From the NCBI GenBank assembly GCA_009840715.1, contig VXNE01000246.1, positions 1 to 6,098 on the forward strand: 6,098 nt of DNA. Direction: 5' to 3'. The notes below the pieces were generated by a model. The model saw nothing but the letters and a program-made list of their open reading frames with translations, ran no database searches and was not told the DNA's origin. This document shows, piece by piece, positions 1 to 6,098 of the stretch. The position numbers and the translations under genes are program-made. Position 1 is the first letter of the stretch; each line of letters starts with the position of its first letter. The DNA is from Gammaproteobacteria bacterium (GTDB taxonomy: Bacteria; Pseudomonadota; Gammaproteobacteria; Pseudomonadales; Azotimanducaceae).

Positions 1-1116
1 GGGAAATCCCTGCCCAAGGCCGTCCCGGCGCCGCAGTTCGCGGCCAACAATCGCGGCAAACGGTTGATGACCCTCGACGCCAAGGGCGAGCTCGGTCGCG
101 AGGTCCTGCGCCGGCTGATCGCCAAGGCCGACGTGTTCCTGACGAACTACCGCGAGAACGCCCTGAACCGGCTCGGGCTCGGCTACGAGGAGCTGCACCG
201 CCTCAATCCGCGACTGATCTACGCCATCGCCAGCGGTTTCGGTTCGAAGGGGCCCGTCGCCGATCGCGCGATGCTCGATCCCATGGCGCAGGCCCGCGGC
301 GGACTGGTGAGCGTGACGGGCAGCCCCGACCGGCCGCAGGTACTCGCGGGGGCCGCGATGGCCGATACCACCGGCGCCGGGCAACTCATCGTCGGGATCC
401 TGACCGCGCTCCTCGCGCGGGAGCGCCACGGAGTCGGGCAGCGCGTCGGCACGTCAAGCTACGGCGCACAGCTCTGGCACCAGGCGTTCGAGCTGACGTA
501 CACGAGCATGACCGGATACGTTCCGCGCAGTTCGGAGGGGATTCACCCGCTTGCGCCGGGCGGCAGCTCGGGCGTGTTCCGCACCGCGGACGGGGGCGCG
601 GTGGCCTTTCTCGATACGCTCTCCCCGGAGGTCTGGACCGAGTTCTGCGAGCGCGCCGGGAAGCCCGAGCTGGCCCGCGACGCACGCTGGGACAACGCAT
701 ACAAACGGCTTTCGACGGACAACCCGGACGCGTTGCGGTTGCAGGTAGCCGAGATCTTCGCGAGCCGGACCACCGCGGAATGGGAAGCGTTCTTTTCGGA
801 TCCGTACCTGATGTTCCAGCGTGTCTTCGACTACGAGGACGTCCTGGACGATCCGCAGGCGCTCGAAAACGGGTACATCAGCGAGATCGAACTGCCCGAG
901 ATGGGCAGGACCAAGGTCGTCGGAAACACGATCGAGCTCAGCGAGACGCCTCCCGAGGTCAGGCCGCTCGCCTGCGAGCTGGGCGAGCACACCGAAGCGA
1001 TCCTGCTCGAATACGGCTACGGCCCGGCCGAGGTGAGCGAGATACTCAAGGAGACGGAGGACGCCAAGAGCCGCGAGTTCCAGTCCGGTGGCCTCCAGTT
1101 CGGAACCGACGACTAG
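1..1116 (+). CDS. CaiB/BaiF family (class III) CoA-transferase, 5'-truncated by window edge
   Basis: Class III CoA-transferases move CoA from one acyl-CoA to another carboxylic acid in the cytoplasm, activating substrates for beta-oxidation-like breakdown. The frame is open from base 1 and gives 371 residues ending in TAG. The visible N-terminal part, FAANNRGKR followed by a TLD-K-GREVL stretch, is the family's conserved 'NRGKRS-x-TLDLK' region. It normally sits some 50-70 residues into the protein, so the true start lies upstream. Next come the L-NPRLIYAIASGFG segment (visible residues about 68-82) and AMADTTGAG, whose Asp (codon 364-366, visible residue 122) aligns with the catalytic aspartate that forms the acyl-anhydride intermediate. 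The C-terminal domain has PGGSSGVFRTADGG, DPQALENGYISEIE and the family's LGEHTEAIL near the end. A charged tail of about 30 residues follows. The TTG at 64 is only the first in-frame start-like codon and is not a credible start. The family is clear; the acyl substrate is not. Confidence 0.93.
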   Translation, partial: GKSLPKAVPAPQFAANNRGKRLMTLDAKGELGREVLRRLIAKADVFLTNYRENALNRLGLGYEELHRLNPRLIYAIASGFGSKGPVADRAMLDPMAQARGGLVSVTGSPDRPQVLAGAAMADTTGAGQLIVGILTALLARERHGVGQRVGTSSYGAQLWHQAFELTYTSMTGYVPRSSEGIHPLAPGGSSGVFRTADGGAVAFLDTLSPEVWTEFCERAGKPELARDARWDNAYKRLSTDNPDALRLQVAEIFASRTTAEWEAFFSDPYLMFQRVFDYEDVLDDPQALENGYISEIELPEMGRTKVVGNTIELSETPPEVRPLACELGEHTEAILLEYGYGPAEVSEILKETEDAKSREFQSGGLQFGTDD

Positions 1117-1141
1117 CGGGGCCATTGCGCCGCTCCGGGGC

Positions 1142-2407
1142 ATGAGCGCGCCAGCTACCGAGCGCGGCCAGCGACCGCCCGTCGGGAGCGGCGCGTTCTA
1201 CGGCTGGTGGATCGTAGCCGCCACGTTCGTGATCGGCTTCCTCGTCGCGGGAGGCACGGTCAACGCCCTCGGCGTCCTGGTCAAACCGATCGCAGAGAGC
1301 CTGGACGTGGGCCGGGCGGAACTCGGCGCCGTAGTTACGGTGAAGCTCATCGTCAACGCGCTGCTGAGTCCGTGGGTCGGCGCACTGCTCGCGACGCGGT
1401 CCATTCGGGGAATCATGCTGGCGGGTGCGGTCGCCATGGGGCTCGGTCTGGCCACGGCCGCCCTGGCGCAGTCGCTCTGGCCGGTGTACCTGGGCCTGGG
1501 CGTACTGGCCGGCGTGGCCAGTACCGCGGCGTTATTCCTCCCATGCATCGCCCTGCTCTCCAACTGGTTCACCCGACTGCGCGGGCGGGCACTCGGACTC
1601 GCCACGCTCGGGCCGACCCTTTCGGGCGCCGTGATTCCCGTGCTGCTGTCCCTGCTCGTCGACGACATCGGCTGGCGCGCGAGCCTGCTGCTCGCGGCCG
1701 CGGTGGCCACGGTCATTCTGCTGCCCGTGATCTGGTTCTTCGTGCTGGACCGACCGCAGGACTGCGGCCAGCTTCCCGACGGCGATCCGGACGTCCCGCG
1801 CACCCCGGAGCCAGAGTCGGACGAGACCTGGACGATCCGGCGAGCGGTGCGCTCGCGCGACGTCTGGCTGGTGGTCGGCACGATCGGGACGGCCAACTTC
1901 GCGGTGGTCGCGATGCTGGTGCACCTGATCCCGTACGCGTCCGACACCGGACTGAGCGGCGAGCGGGCCGCGCTGGTGTTCTCGGTGATGACGCTTATGG
2001 GAGCGCTCGGCGGGCCCCTGTTCGGAACCCTCGCCGACTACCTTTCCATCAAGCGCCTGCTGATCGCCTCCATGCTTTGCCAGTTCGCGGCCGTGCTGCT
2101 GTTCGCCCAACTCCAGGGCCAGCTCGGGCTATCGCTTGCCGCCGGCACACTGGGTCTGGGCTTCGGCGGACTCATGCCGCTCGTGACCCTGGCGGTCGGC
2201 CGGATGTTTGGCGTGGAGTCCCTGACGCGCATCATGGGCCTCGCCACCCCGCTCTCCCTCCTCTTCTATGCCCCGGCCGCTCCCCTGACAGGCTACCTGT
2301 ACGACACCGAGGGGAACTACGAACTGGCGTTGCAGATGCTGCTGGTCGCTCCCCTGCTTGCGATCGCGTTCCTGTGCTTCCTGAAAATCCCCCGGGCGCG
2401 CGATTGA
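1142..2407 (+). CDS. MFS transporter, monocarboxylate-transporter-like
   Basis: This is a predicted 12-helix major facilitator carrier in the inner membrane, 421 residues long, which is normal for the family. The N-terminal FYGWWIVAATF (residues 19-29) is a hallmark of the bacterial MCT/oxalate-formate-antiporter-like branch, which usually moves small organic anions. NWFTRLRGRALGLA (141-154) matches the 'WF-x-RRG-x-ALGIA' signature around TM4-5. GGPLFGTLADYLSIKRLL (290-307) is the second-half copy of MFS motif A. A hydrophilic central loop rich in Asp, Glu and Pro (about 204-232) separates the two six-helix halves. I chose ATG 1142. An in-frame GTG at 1088 would add 18 polar residues, overlap the previous gene and lacks a better ribosome site; only a weak CGGGG (1136-1140) precedes ATG 1142. 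The 25-bp gap after the CoA-transferase suggests one operon. The transported compound is unknown, but a carboxylate would suit the neighbouring CoA-transferase. Confidence 0.9.
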   Translation: MSAPATERGQRPPVGSGAFYGWWIVAATFVIGFLVAGGTVNALGVLVKPIAESLDVGRAELGAVVTVKLIVNALLSPWVGALLATRSIRGIMLAGAVAMGLGLATAALAQSLWPVYLGLGVLAGVASTAALFLPCIALLSNWFTRLRGRALGLATLGPTLSGAVIPVLLSLLVDDIGWRASLLLAAAVATVILLPVIWFFVLDRPQDCGQLPDGDPDVPRTPEPESDETWTIRRAVRSRDVWLVVGTIGTANFAVVAMLVHLIPYASDTGLSGERAALVFSVMTLMGALGGPLFGTLADYLSIKRLLIASMLCQFAAVLLFAQLQGQLGLSLAAGTLGLGFGGLMPLVTLAVGRMFGVESLTRIMGLATPLSLLFYAPAAPLTGYLYDTEGNYELALQMLLVAPLLAIAFLCFLKIPRARD

Positions 2408-2437
2408 CATGCCACGGTCGCGCATGCAGCCTACATT
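2404..2437 (+). promoter_or_regulatory. possible promoter for the TonB receptor gene
   Basis: A perfect sigma-70 -35 hexamer TTGACA lies at 2404-2409 and includes the TGA stop of the MFS gene. The best -10-like sequence downstream is TACATT (2432-2437, 4 of 6 matches). The spacing is 22 bp, clearly longer than the usual 16-18, so this is only a candidate. At 17 bp spacing the hexamer is CAGCCT, which is poor. If the -10 is real, transcription would begin near 2444, upstream of the Shine-Dalgarno and downstream of the ATG at 2409. Confidence 0.3.
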
Positions 2438-2450
2438 CAAGTTGGTTCTC

Positions 2451-2460
2451 AGGAGAGAGG
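2451..2460 (+). promoter_or_regulatory. strong Shine-Dalgarno that fixes the receptor start
   Basis: The purine run AGGAGAGAGG places its AGGAG core 7 nt before ATG 2463. This selects 2463 over the upstream in-frame ATGs at 2409 and 2424, which have no comparable site. The choice also puts a clean signal peptide at the N-terminus. Confidence 0.85.
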
Positions 2461-2462
2461 AC

Positions 2463-4859
2463 ATGGCCCGTCTCATGCGTGCGCACCGCCCCCTGGCCGC
2501 TTCCCTCGCGGCCGCCGCCGCCTTCGCAACCGTCGTCTGTGCACCGGCCAGCGCCGAGGAGACCGGCGCCGATGAGCGAGGCGTCATCGAAGAGATCATC
2601 GTCACCGCGACCTATCGCGAAACCGAGCTGATGAAGACGCCCCAGGCGATCAGCGCGGTCTCGGACGCGCTCGTGGAAGACCTCGGCGCGCAGAGCATGG
2701 AAGACCTCTACACGATGATCCCCGGGCTCAGCATGCAGGGCGCCCTGAACGGAGAAGCGCGTTACACCATCCGGGGCATCTCGTCGCAGAGCGGCCAGAT
2801 CGGTTACGCGCCCACCGGGGCGACGATCGGTGTGTACCTGGACGGGACGCCCGTGACGGCGGCGCTGGGTCCGGACAACCAGGTCAGCGGCACGCTGTTC
2901 GACATCGAACGGGTCGAAGTGCTGAAAGGGCCGCAAGGCACCCTGTTCGGAGAGGGTTCGCAGGGCGGCACGATCCGCTATCTCTACAAGAAACCCGACC
3001 CGACCGCGTTCGATGCCGCAGCCAACGTCGGTTTCTCCACCATGGAAGAGTCGGACGACAACTCCACCCGGATTGACGGCATGATCAACGTCCCGCTGTC
3101 CGACAACGCCGCCTTCCGGTTGACCGCATGGCAGGCGCAGACGGCCGGCTTCATCGAGAACCTGGAGCCCTTCGAGGAGGACTACAACGAGGCCGAATCC
3201 ACCGGCGTCCGCGCGGCGTTGCGCTATACCGGCGACACGTTCACGGTGACGGGCACCGTGCACAGCAGCGTGCAGGAGACCAAGGGCGGCCTGGGCACGT
3301 TTCGGGCTTACGAGTCACTCCACGGCCGGATTCCCGGACTCGAGCCGAGGTCGGAAGACTCGGTCGACATCTACAGCCTGGACATCGAATGGGACTTGAA
3401 CTGGGCAACGCTGTACTCGTTGACGTCCTTTACCGACCGGCAGATCCCTTCGGTTTCCGAGTCCTCCGAGACGGGCGCGAGAACCCTGGACTACTTCTAC
3501 GGCGGCGCGACCCTGGCCGATCCGAACGATCCGGCCTGCCTTGCCCTGGTGGCCTTCGGCATTCCCTGTCCCGGATGGCCGGGCGTGTTCAACCTCGGCG
3601 GCCCGGTCTTCACGGCCGACGGCATGAACCTCCGGGCAATCAGTAACCAGGCCCAGTTCTACAGCGAGCGCTGGGTACAGGAGTTTCGTCTGGTGTCGCC
3701 CGGCGACAGGGCCCTGCGCTGGACAGCCGGGTTCTTCTGGAAGGACAGCGAGGATCACACCCAGAACCAGCAGGTGGGCGGCTACTTCCCGGGGCGCGAA
3801 GCCTTCGCCCTTGCGTTCGATCCCCTGCTGATGGTGCCCGCCAACACCCACACGGACTTCCTCGAGGAGTACGCGGTGTTCGGCGAGGTCAGTTACGACC
3901 TCACGGATACGCTGGAGGTCACGGTGGGTGTGCGGGTGTCCGATCTCGAGCAGGAGTTCACGAATACCGGAACGGGCACGAGCGACACCCCCGTGTCGCC
4001 GAAGTTCGTGCTCTCCTGGCTGCCCCAGGACGACCTCCTGCTGTACTTCAACTACACCACCGGCTTCCGGCCCGGCAACGTCAACAACAACCTCGATTTC
4101 TATGTCGGCCAGTTCGAGGTGCAGATCGAGAACGCAAGGACCAATCCCTTCCTGGACGACGCCAGTCGCGCGGCAGTCATCGCGGGGCTCGAGCAGAACA
4201 TCGTCGACTCCCTGTCCCGGCTGTTCTTCGACGGCGACAAGCTGGACAACTACGAGCTGGGATTGAAGGCGACGCTGTGGGGCGGCCGCGCCACGATCCT
4301 GGCTTCTGCCTACCTTCTCGACTGGAAGGACATGCTCGTCTACGTCAACGACCCCACCGTCGCTCCGGGAGGCGACAGTCACAACGTGAACAGCGGGGGC
4401 GCCGAGATCACGGGGTTCGAGCTGGAGGTGAACGCTTTCGTCACCGACCGGTTCAGCGTACGGCTTGCGGCCGACGTCAACGCTAGCGAGGTCACCGAGG
4501 TCGGGGTGCCCTACCAGAACGCCGAGGACGGCAACGAGCTGCGGTTCGCCCCCAACAACAGCGCATCCATCGCGCTCGACTATTCGGTGCCCGTCGCCGA
4601 CAACTGGTCGCTGGACCTGCACCTGGATCATGCCTGGGTAGCCGAGCAGTTCGCCGACTCGCAGAACATGGTCGTGATCCCCAGCTACAAGAAGACGAAC
4701 GCCCGCGCCACGTTGCGCCGCGCCGATCAGAAGTGGCGGATCGCGCTCTTCGGCACGAATCTCGCGAACGACGAGCTTCTGCGCGGCCGCGACCTCCTGG
4801 GGACGTTCTACTGGTTCAACCCGCGCCAGATCGGGCTGGAGGTCGGCTACCAGTTGTAG
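2463..4859 (+). CDS. TonB-dependent outer-membrane receptor
   Basis: This is a 22-strand-barrel type receptor of 798 residues, which imports a scarce or bulky ligand across the outer membrane using TonB/ExbBD energy. The N-terminus is a Sec signal peptide: basic MARLMRAHR, an Ala-rich hydrophobic core, then APASA with cleavage expected between residues 31 and 32. A TonB box EEIIVTA (43-49) follows. The plug domain (about 55-178) shows PQAISAVS, DLYTMIPGLSMQG, YTIRGISSQ, GVYLDGTPV and the hallmark ERVEVLKGPQGTLFGEGSQGGTIRY (149-173, read in sections). The rest is barrel, with typical pieces such as LLLYFNYTTGFRPGN and LDNYELGLKATLW. Cys359 and Cys369 may pair in an external loop. The final strand reads IGLEVGYQL and ends in Leu, whereas such barrels normally end in Phe or another aromatic. 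The stop TAG lies inside the adjoining repeat element. The resemblance is to the broad iron-complex receptor group, but nothing proves an iron ligand; catabolic neighbours make an organic substrate equally possible. Confidence 0.95.
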   Translation: MARLMRAHRPLAASLAAAAAFATVVCAPASAEETGADERGVIEEIIVTATYRETELMKTPQAISAVSDALVEDLGAQSMEDLYTMIPGLSMQGALNGEARYTIRGISSQSGQIGYAPTGATIGVYLDGTPVTAALGPDNQVSGTLFDIERVEVLKGPQGTLFGEGSQGGTIRYLYKKPDPTAFDAAANVGFSTMEESDDNSTRIDGMINVPLSDNAAFRLTAWQAQTAGFIENLEPFEEDYNEAESTGVRAALRYTGDTFTVTGTVHSSVQETKGGLGTFRAYESLHGRIPGLEPRSEDSVDIYSLDIEWDLNWATLYSLTSFTDRQIPSVSESSETGARTLDYFYGGATLADPNDPACLALVAFGIPCPGWPGVFNLGGPVFTADGMNLRAISNQAQFYSERWVQEFRLVSPGDRALRWTAGFFWKDSEDHTQNQQVGGYFPGREAFALAFDPLLMVPANTHTDFLEEYAVFGEVSYDLTDTLEVTVGVRVSDLEQEFTNTGTGTSDTPVSPKFVLSWLPQDDLLLYFNYTTGFRPGNVNNNLDFYVGQFEVQIENARTNPFLDDASRAAVIAGLEQNIVDSLSRLFFDGDKLDNYELGLKATLWGGRATILASAYLLDWKDMLVYVNDPTVAPGGDSHNVNSGGAEITGFELEVNAFVTDRFSVRLAADVNASEVTEVGVPYQNAEDGNELRFAPNNSASIALDYSVPVADNWSLDLHLDHAWVAEQFADSQNMVVIPSYKKTNARATLRRADQKWRIALFGTNLANDELLRGRDLLGTFYWFNPRQIGLEVGYQL

Positions 4860-4880
4860 GGGCGGGGCTTGTCCCCGCCC
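4856..4880 (+). repeat. left REP unit (GTAG + hairpin)
   Basis: GTAG (4856-4859) is followed directly by stem arm GGGCGGGG (4860-4867), loop CTTGT (4868-4872) and stem arm CCCCGCCC (4873-4880), all pairs Watson-Crick. The TAG of the tetranucleotide is also the stop codon of the TonB receptor. Confidence 0.75.
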
Positions 4881-4915
4881 GGGGTGGTCCTTGTCCCCGC
4901 CCGGGGTGGTCCTTG
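4868..4915 (+). repeat. 22-bp direct tandem repeat, about 2.2 copies
   Basis: A 22-bp unit starting CTTGTCCCCG and ending GGGGTGGTC occurs at 4868-4889 and again identically at 4890-4911. A third start, CTTG, follows at 4912-4915. The unit covers the loop and 3' arm of the left REP plus the adjoining spacer, so it is an internal duplication of the element. A further copy of its CGCCCGGGGTGG part is seen at 4957-4968, just outside the right REP. Confidence 0.85.
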
Positions 4916-4929
4916 CATGATGTCGAGAC

Positions 4930-4954
4930 GGGACGCCACAAGGGCGTCCCCTAC
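4930..4954 (-). repeat. right REP unit (inverted, GTAG + hairpin)
   Basis: Read on the minus strand this is GTAG, stem arm GGGACGCC, loop CTTGT and stem arm GGCGTCCC. Plus-strand positions are 4930-4937 and 4943-4950 for the arms, 4938-4942 for the loop and 4951-4954 for the tetranucleotide. It shares GTAGGGG, the CTTGT loop and the closing CCCG with the left unit, while the inner stem bases differ on both arms. Confidence 0.75.
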
Positions 4955-4999
4955 GACGCCCGGGGTGGGTCTCGCCTCGGACCCGCGGAGATTCACCAG

Positions 5000-6001
5000 A
5001 TGAACATCGACCGGTTGTTCGAAAGACTGCTTGCCGAGCGCGTACTGTTCATCGACCCAAGTCCCGAGCTCATGGCCGCCAGCGCGGCGCTCGAGCAGTC
5101 GCCCATGGGCGCCGCTCCCCGCTTCGACCAGCTCCGCACGCCTGAAGCCTGGGCCGAGTTTCGCGGCGCCGTGATGCCCTTTTCCCCATACATCCAGGAG
5201 TGGAACGCCAGAGGCGCGGCGCTGGCCAGGGAAGTCGAGATCGATGGCCCCGGCGGCAAACTCGTGGTCCGCATCGTGGCACCGCAAGACGGGAGAGTGC
5301 GCGGTGGCCTGTTCCACACCCTCGGCGGCGGCTGGATCGCGAACACGCCGGCATCTTTCGACTACAAGCATGCTCAGGCGGCCGAGCTATGTGGCCTGGT
5401 AGTGGCCTGTGTCGACTGGCGCAAGGCGCCGGAGCACCCCTATCCCGCACAGCTCGACGACATGGAAGCGGCCTGTCTCTGGTTCATCGACTTCATGCGC
5501 GAAGAGTACGCCCAGGACAGGATGTTCCTGCGGGGCGAGTCTTCGGGAGGCAACACCGGCGCCGCCACCATGCTCCGGATGAAGCGCAAGCACGGCTTCG
5601 TGTTCGATGGAGCCGTGTTGGACATCGGCTGTTTCGACCTGTCGGGATCGCTGCCCAGTCACAGGGAGAACGACCACCGCAACCAGGGGATGGACTCCGT
5701 GAGCGTTGACCAGTTGGCGGATTTGTATCTGCAGGGTGGAGAAGACCGCAGGGATCCGGACGTCTCGCCGATGTATGGGGATCTTGCCGGGCTCTGTCCG
5801 GCGCTGTTTACCTGCGGCGACCTCGATGTACTGCGCGACGGCGCCTTCCTCATGCACATGCGGTGGCTGGCAGCGGGCAACGAATCCTGGCTCGTGGACT
5901 TTCGGGGGATCGGGCACGTCATGGCGCTGATGGACTGCCCGGAAGTGGAGATGGAAGCGTTGTTCGCGACCCGGTTTCTCGATCGACTGATCGCAGGGTG
6001 A
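5000..6001 (+). CDS. alpha/beta hydrolase, HSL-type esterase/lipase family
   Basis: This 333-residue predicted cytoplasmic carboxylesterase has no signal peptide, and its length is usual for the hormone-sensitive-lipase (family IV, Abhydrolase_3) group. The nucleophile elbow is GESSGGN (179-185) with Ser181 as likely nucleophile, matching the usual GDSAGGN. The acid is probably Asp276 in GDLDVLRDGA, and the base His306 in FRGIGHVMAL. VDWRKAPEHPYPAQLDD (138-154) matches the family's 'YRLAPE-x-P-P-x-xxxD' block. The oxyanion-hole motif, normally HGGGW, reads HTLGGGW (106-112): the usual His before GGG is Leu109-1, with a His two positions earlier. The first ~85 residues form the family's N-terminal cap region. 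ATG 5000 is chosen because GGAG (4987-4990) precedes it at 9 nt. The frame stays open upstream, but that stretch only translates the REP element and the receptor gene's end. It likely acts on an ester of a compound handled by the neighbouring genes; the substrate is unknown. Confidence 0.9.
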   Translation: MNIDRLFERLLAERVLFIDPSPELMAASAALEQSPMGAAPRFDQLRTPEAWAEFRGAVMPFSPYIQEWNARGAALAREVEIDGPGGKLVVRIVAPQDGRVRGGLFHTLGGGWIANTPASFDYKHAQAAELCGLVVACVDWRKAPEHPYPAQLDDMEAACLWFIDFMREEYAQDRMFLRGESSGGNTGAATMLRMKRKHGFVFDGAVLDIGCFDLSGSLPSHRENDHRNQGMDSVSVDQLADLYLQGGEDRRDPDVSPMYGDLAGLCPALFTCGDLDVLRDGAFLMHMRWLAAGNESWLVDFRGIGHVMALMDCPEVEMEALFATRFLDRLIAG

Positions 6002-6087
6002 CCGTCCGGTTGCCGGCGGGCCATGAGGTGCGCCGTCGCCAGCGGAGACTGTCAGATTTTCCGTGTCACGGGCCATAGCATGAGTCC

Positions 6088-6098
6088 AGGAAGGAGGA
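6088..6098 (+). promoter_or_regulatory. Shine-Dalgarno at the right edge for a gene beyond the window
   Basis: The last bases, GGAAGGAGGA, are a near-ideal ribosome-binding site complementary to the 16S 3' end. With normal 5-9 nt spacing, a start codon would fall just outside the window. The rest of 6002-6098 shows no coding sequence or clear terminator, so the next gene may be in the same transcription unit. Confidence 0.55.

Larger units (their letters stand above)
4856..4954. repeat. REPIN/BIME-like element: two inverted REP hairpins
   Basis: This element is bounded by GTAG on the left (4856-4859) and its complement CTAC on the right (4951-4954). Just inside each end is a hairpin with a perfect 8-bp stem and the same CTTGT loop (read ACAAG on the right). 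The stems differ in sequence: GGGCGGGG/CCCCGCCC on the left and GGGACGCC/GGCGTCCC on the right. A GTAG tetranucleotide next to a small palindrome, in two inverted copies, is the organisation of REPINs mobilised in trans by RAYT (TnpA-REP, Y1 HUH) transposases. No RAYT gene is in the window, so assignment rests on structure alone. The element fills most of the gap between the receptor and hydrolase genes. Its folded RNA could influence mRNA stability or read-through between them. Confidence 0.75.

Noticed and set aside
64..1116. TTG at 64 as the start of the CoA-transferase
   Set aside because: The frame is open to base 1 and the codons before 64 encode conserved family sequence (FAANNRGKR), so the gene begins upstream of the window.
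2409..2462. ATG 2409 as the receptor start
   Set aside because: It would put 18 charged, polar residues before the signal peptide and has no good ribosome site; ATG 2463 has AGGAG at 7 nt.
1207..2631. Second + strand open frame of 474 codons through the MFS gene
   Set aside because: The translation is Arg/Ala/Gly/Pro-rich shadow sequence with no domain, overlapping a clear MFS carrier and the receptor's signal peptide.
3315..4631. Minus-strand open frame of 438 codons opposite the receptor
   Set aside because: It is antisense to a well-supported TonB receptor, has no recognisable motifs, and such long shadows are expected in GC-rich genes.
4868..4915. CRISPR-like repeat
   Set aside because: The copies are head-to-tail with no spacers and only about two units, so this is a simple tandem duplication.
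4856..4954. Intrinsic terminator after the receptor gene
   Set aside because: The hairpins are strong, but neither is followed by a T-run on the + strand; the GTAG ends and inverted pairing fit a REP element better.
4733..4999. Long N-terminal extension of the hydrolase from GTG 4733
   Set aside because: The extra 89 codons are an off-frame reading of the receptor gene's end and of the REP element (for example GAGLVPAR), and the ribosome site and family homology point to ATG 5000.

Overview
The window is a compact, GC-rich (roughly two thirds G+C) stretch from a Gram-negative bacterium. A TonB-dependent outer-membrane receptor with a Sec signal peptide requires an outer membrane. The gene set (CaiB/BaiF CoA-transferase, MFS carrier, large TonB receptor, HSL-type hydrolase) is typical of environmental, catabolically versatile Proteobacteria, probably Gammaproteobacteria. 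That placement is an inference from style and content; no marker gene is present.

All four protein genes are on the + strand. (1) Positions 1-1116 hold the 3' part of a class III (CaiB/BaiF) CoA-transferase whose N-terminus lies outside the window. (2) Positions 1142-2407 hold a 12-TM MFS carrier of the monocarboxylate-transporter-like kind, 25 bp downstream and probably co-transcribed. (3) Positions 2463-4859 hold a complete TonB-dependent receptor with a strong Shine-Dalgarno and possibly its own promoter at the end of the MFS gene. (4) Positions 4860-4999 are non-coding and hold a REPIN-like element: two inverted hairpins, each flanked by GTAG and carrying a CTTGT loop, around a small tandem duplication. 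(5) Positions 5000-6001 hold an alpha/beta hydrolase of the hormone-sensitive-lipase type with an altered oxyanion-hole motif. (6) Positions 6002-6098 are non-coding and end in a strong Shine-Dalgarno, so another + strand gene probably starts just past the right edge.

The genes can be read as a small uptake-and-activation module. The receptor would bring a substrate across the outer membrane and the MFS carrier would move an organic anion across the inner membrane. The hydrolase would cleave an ester, and the CoA-transferase would activate a carboxylic acid as its CoA thioester. The substrate cannot be told from the sequence, and the module is a hypothesis from proximity. The most unusual DNA feature is the REPIN-like element. 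Its two stems differ in sequence but are both perfectly paired, and its GTAG tetranucleotide contains the stop codon of the receptor gene.
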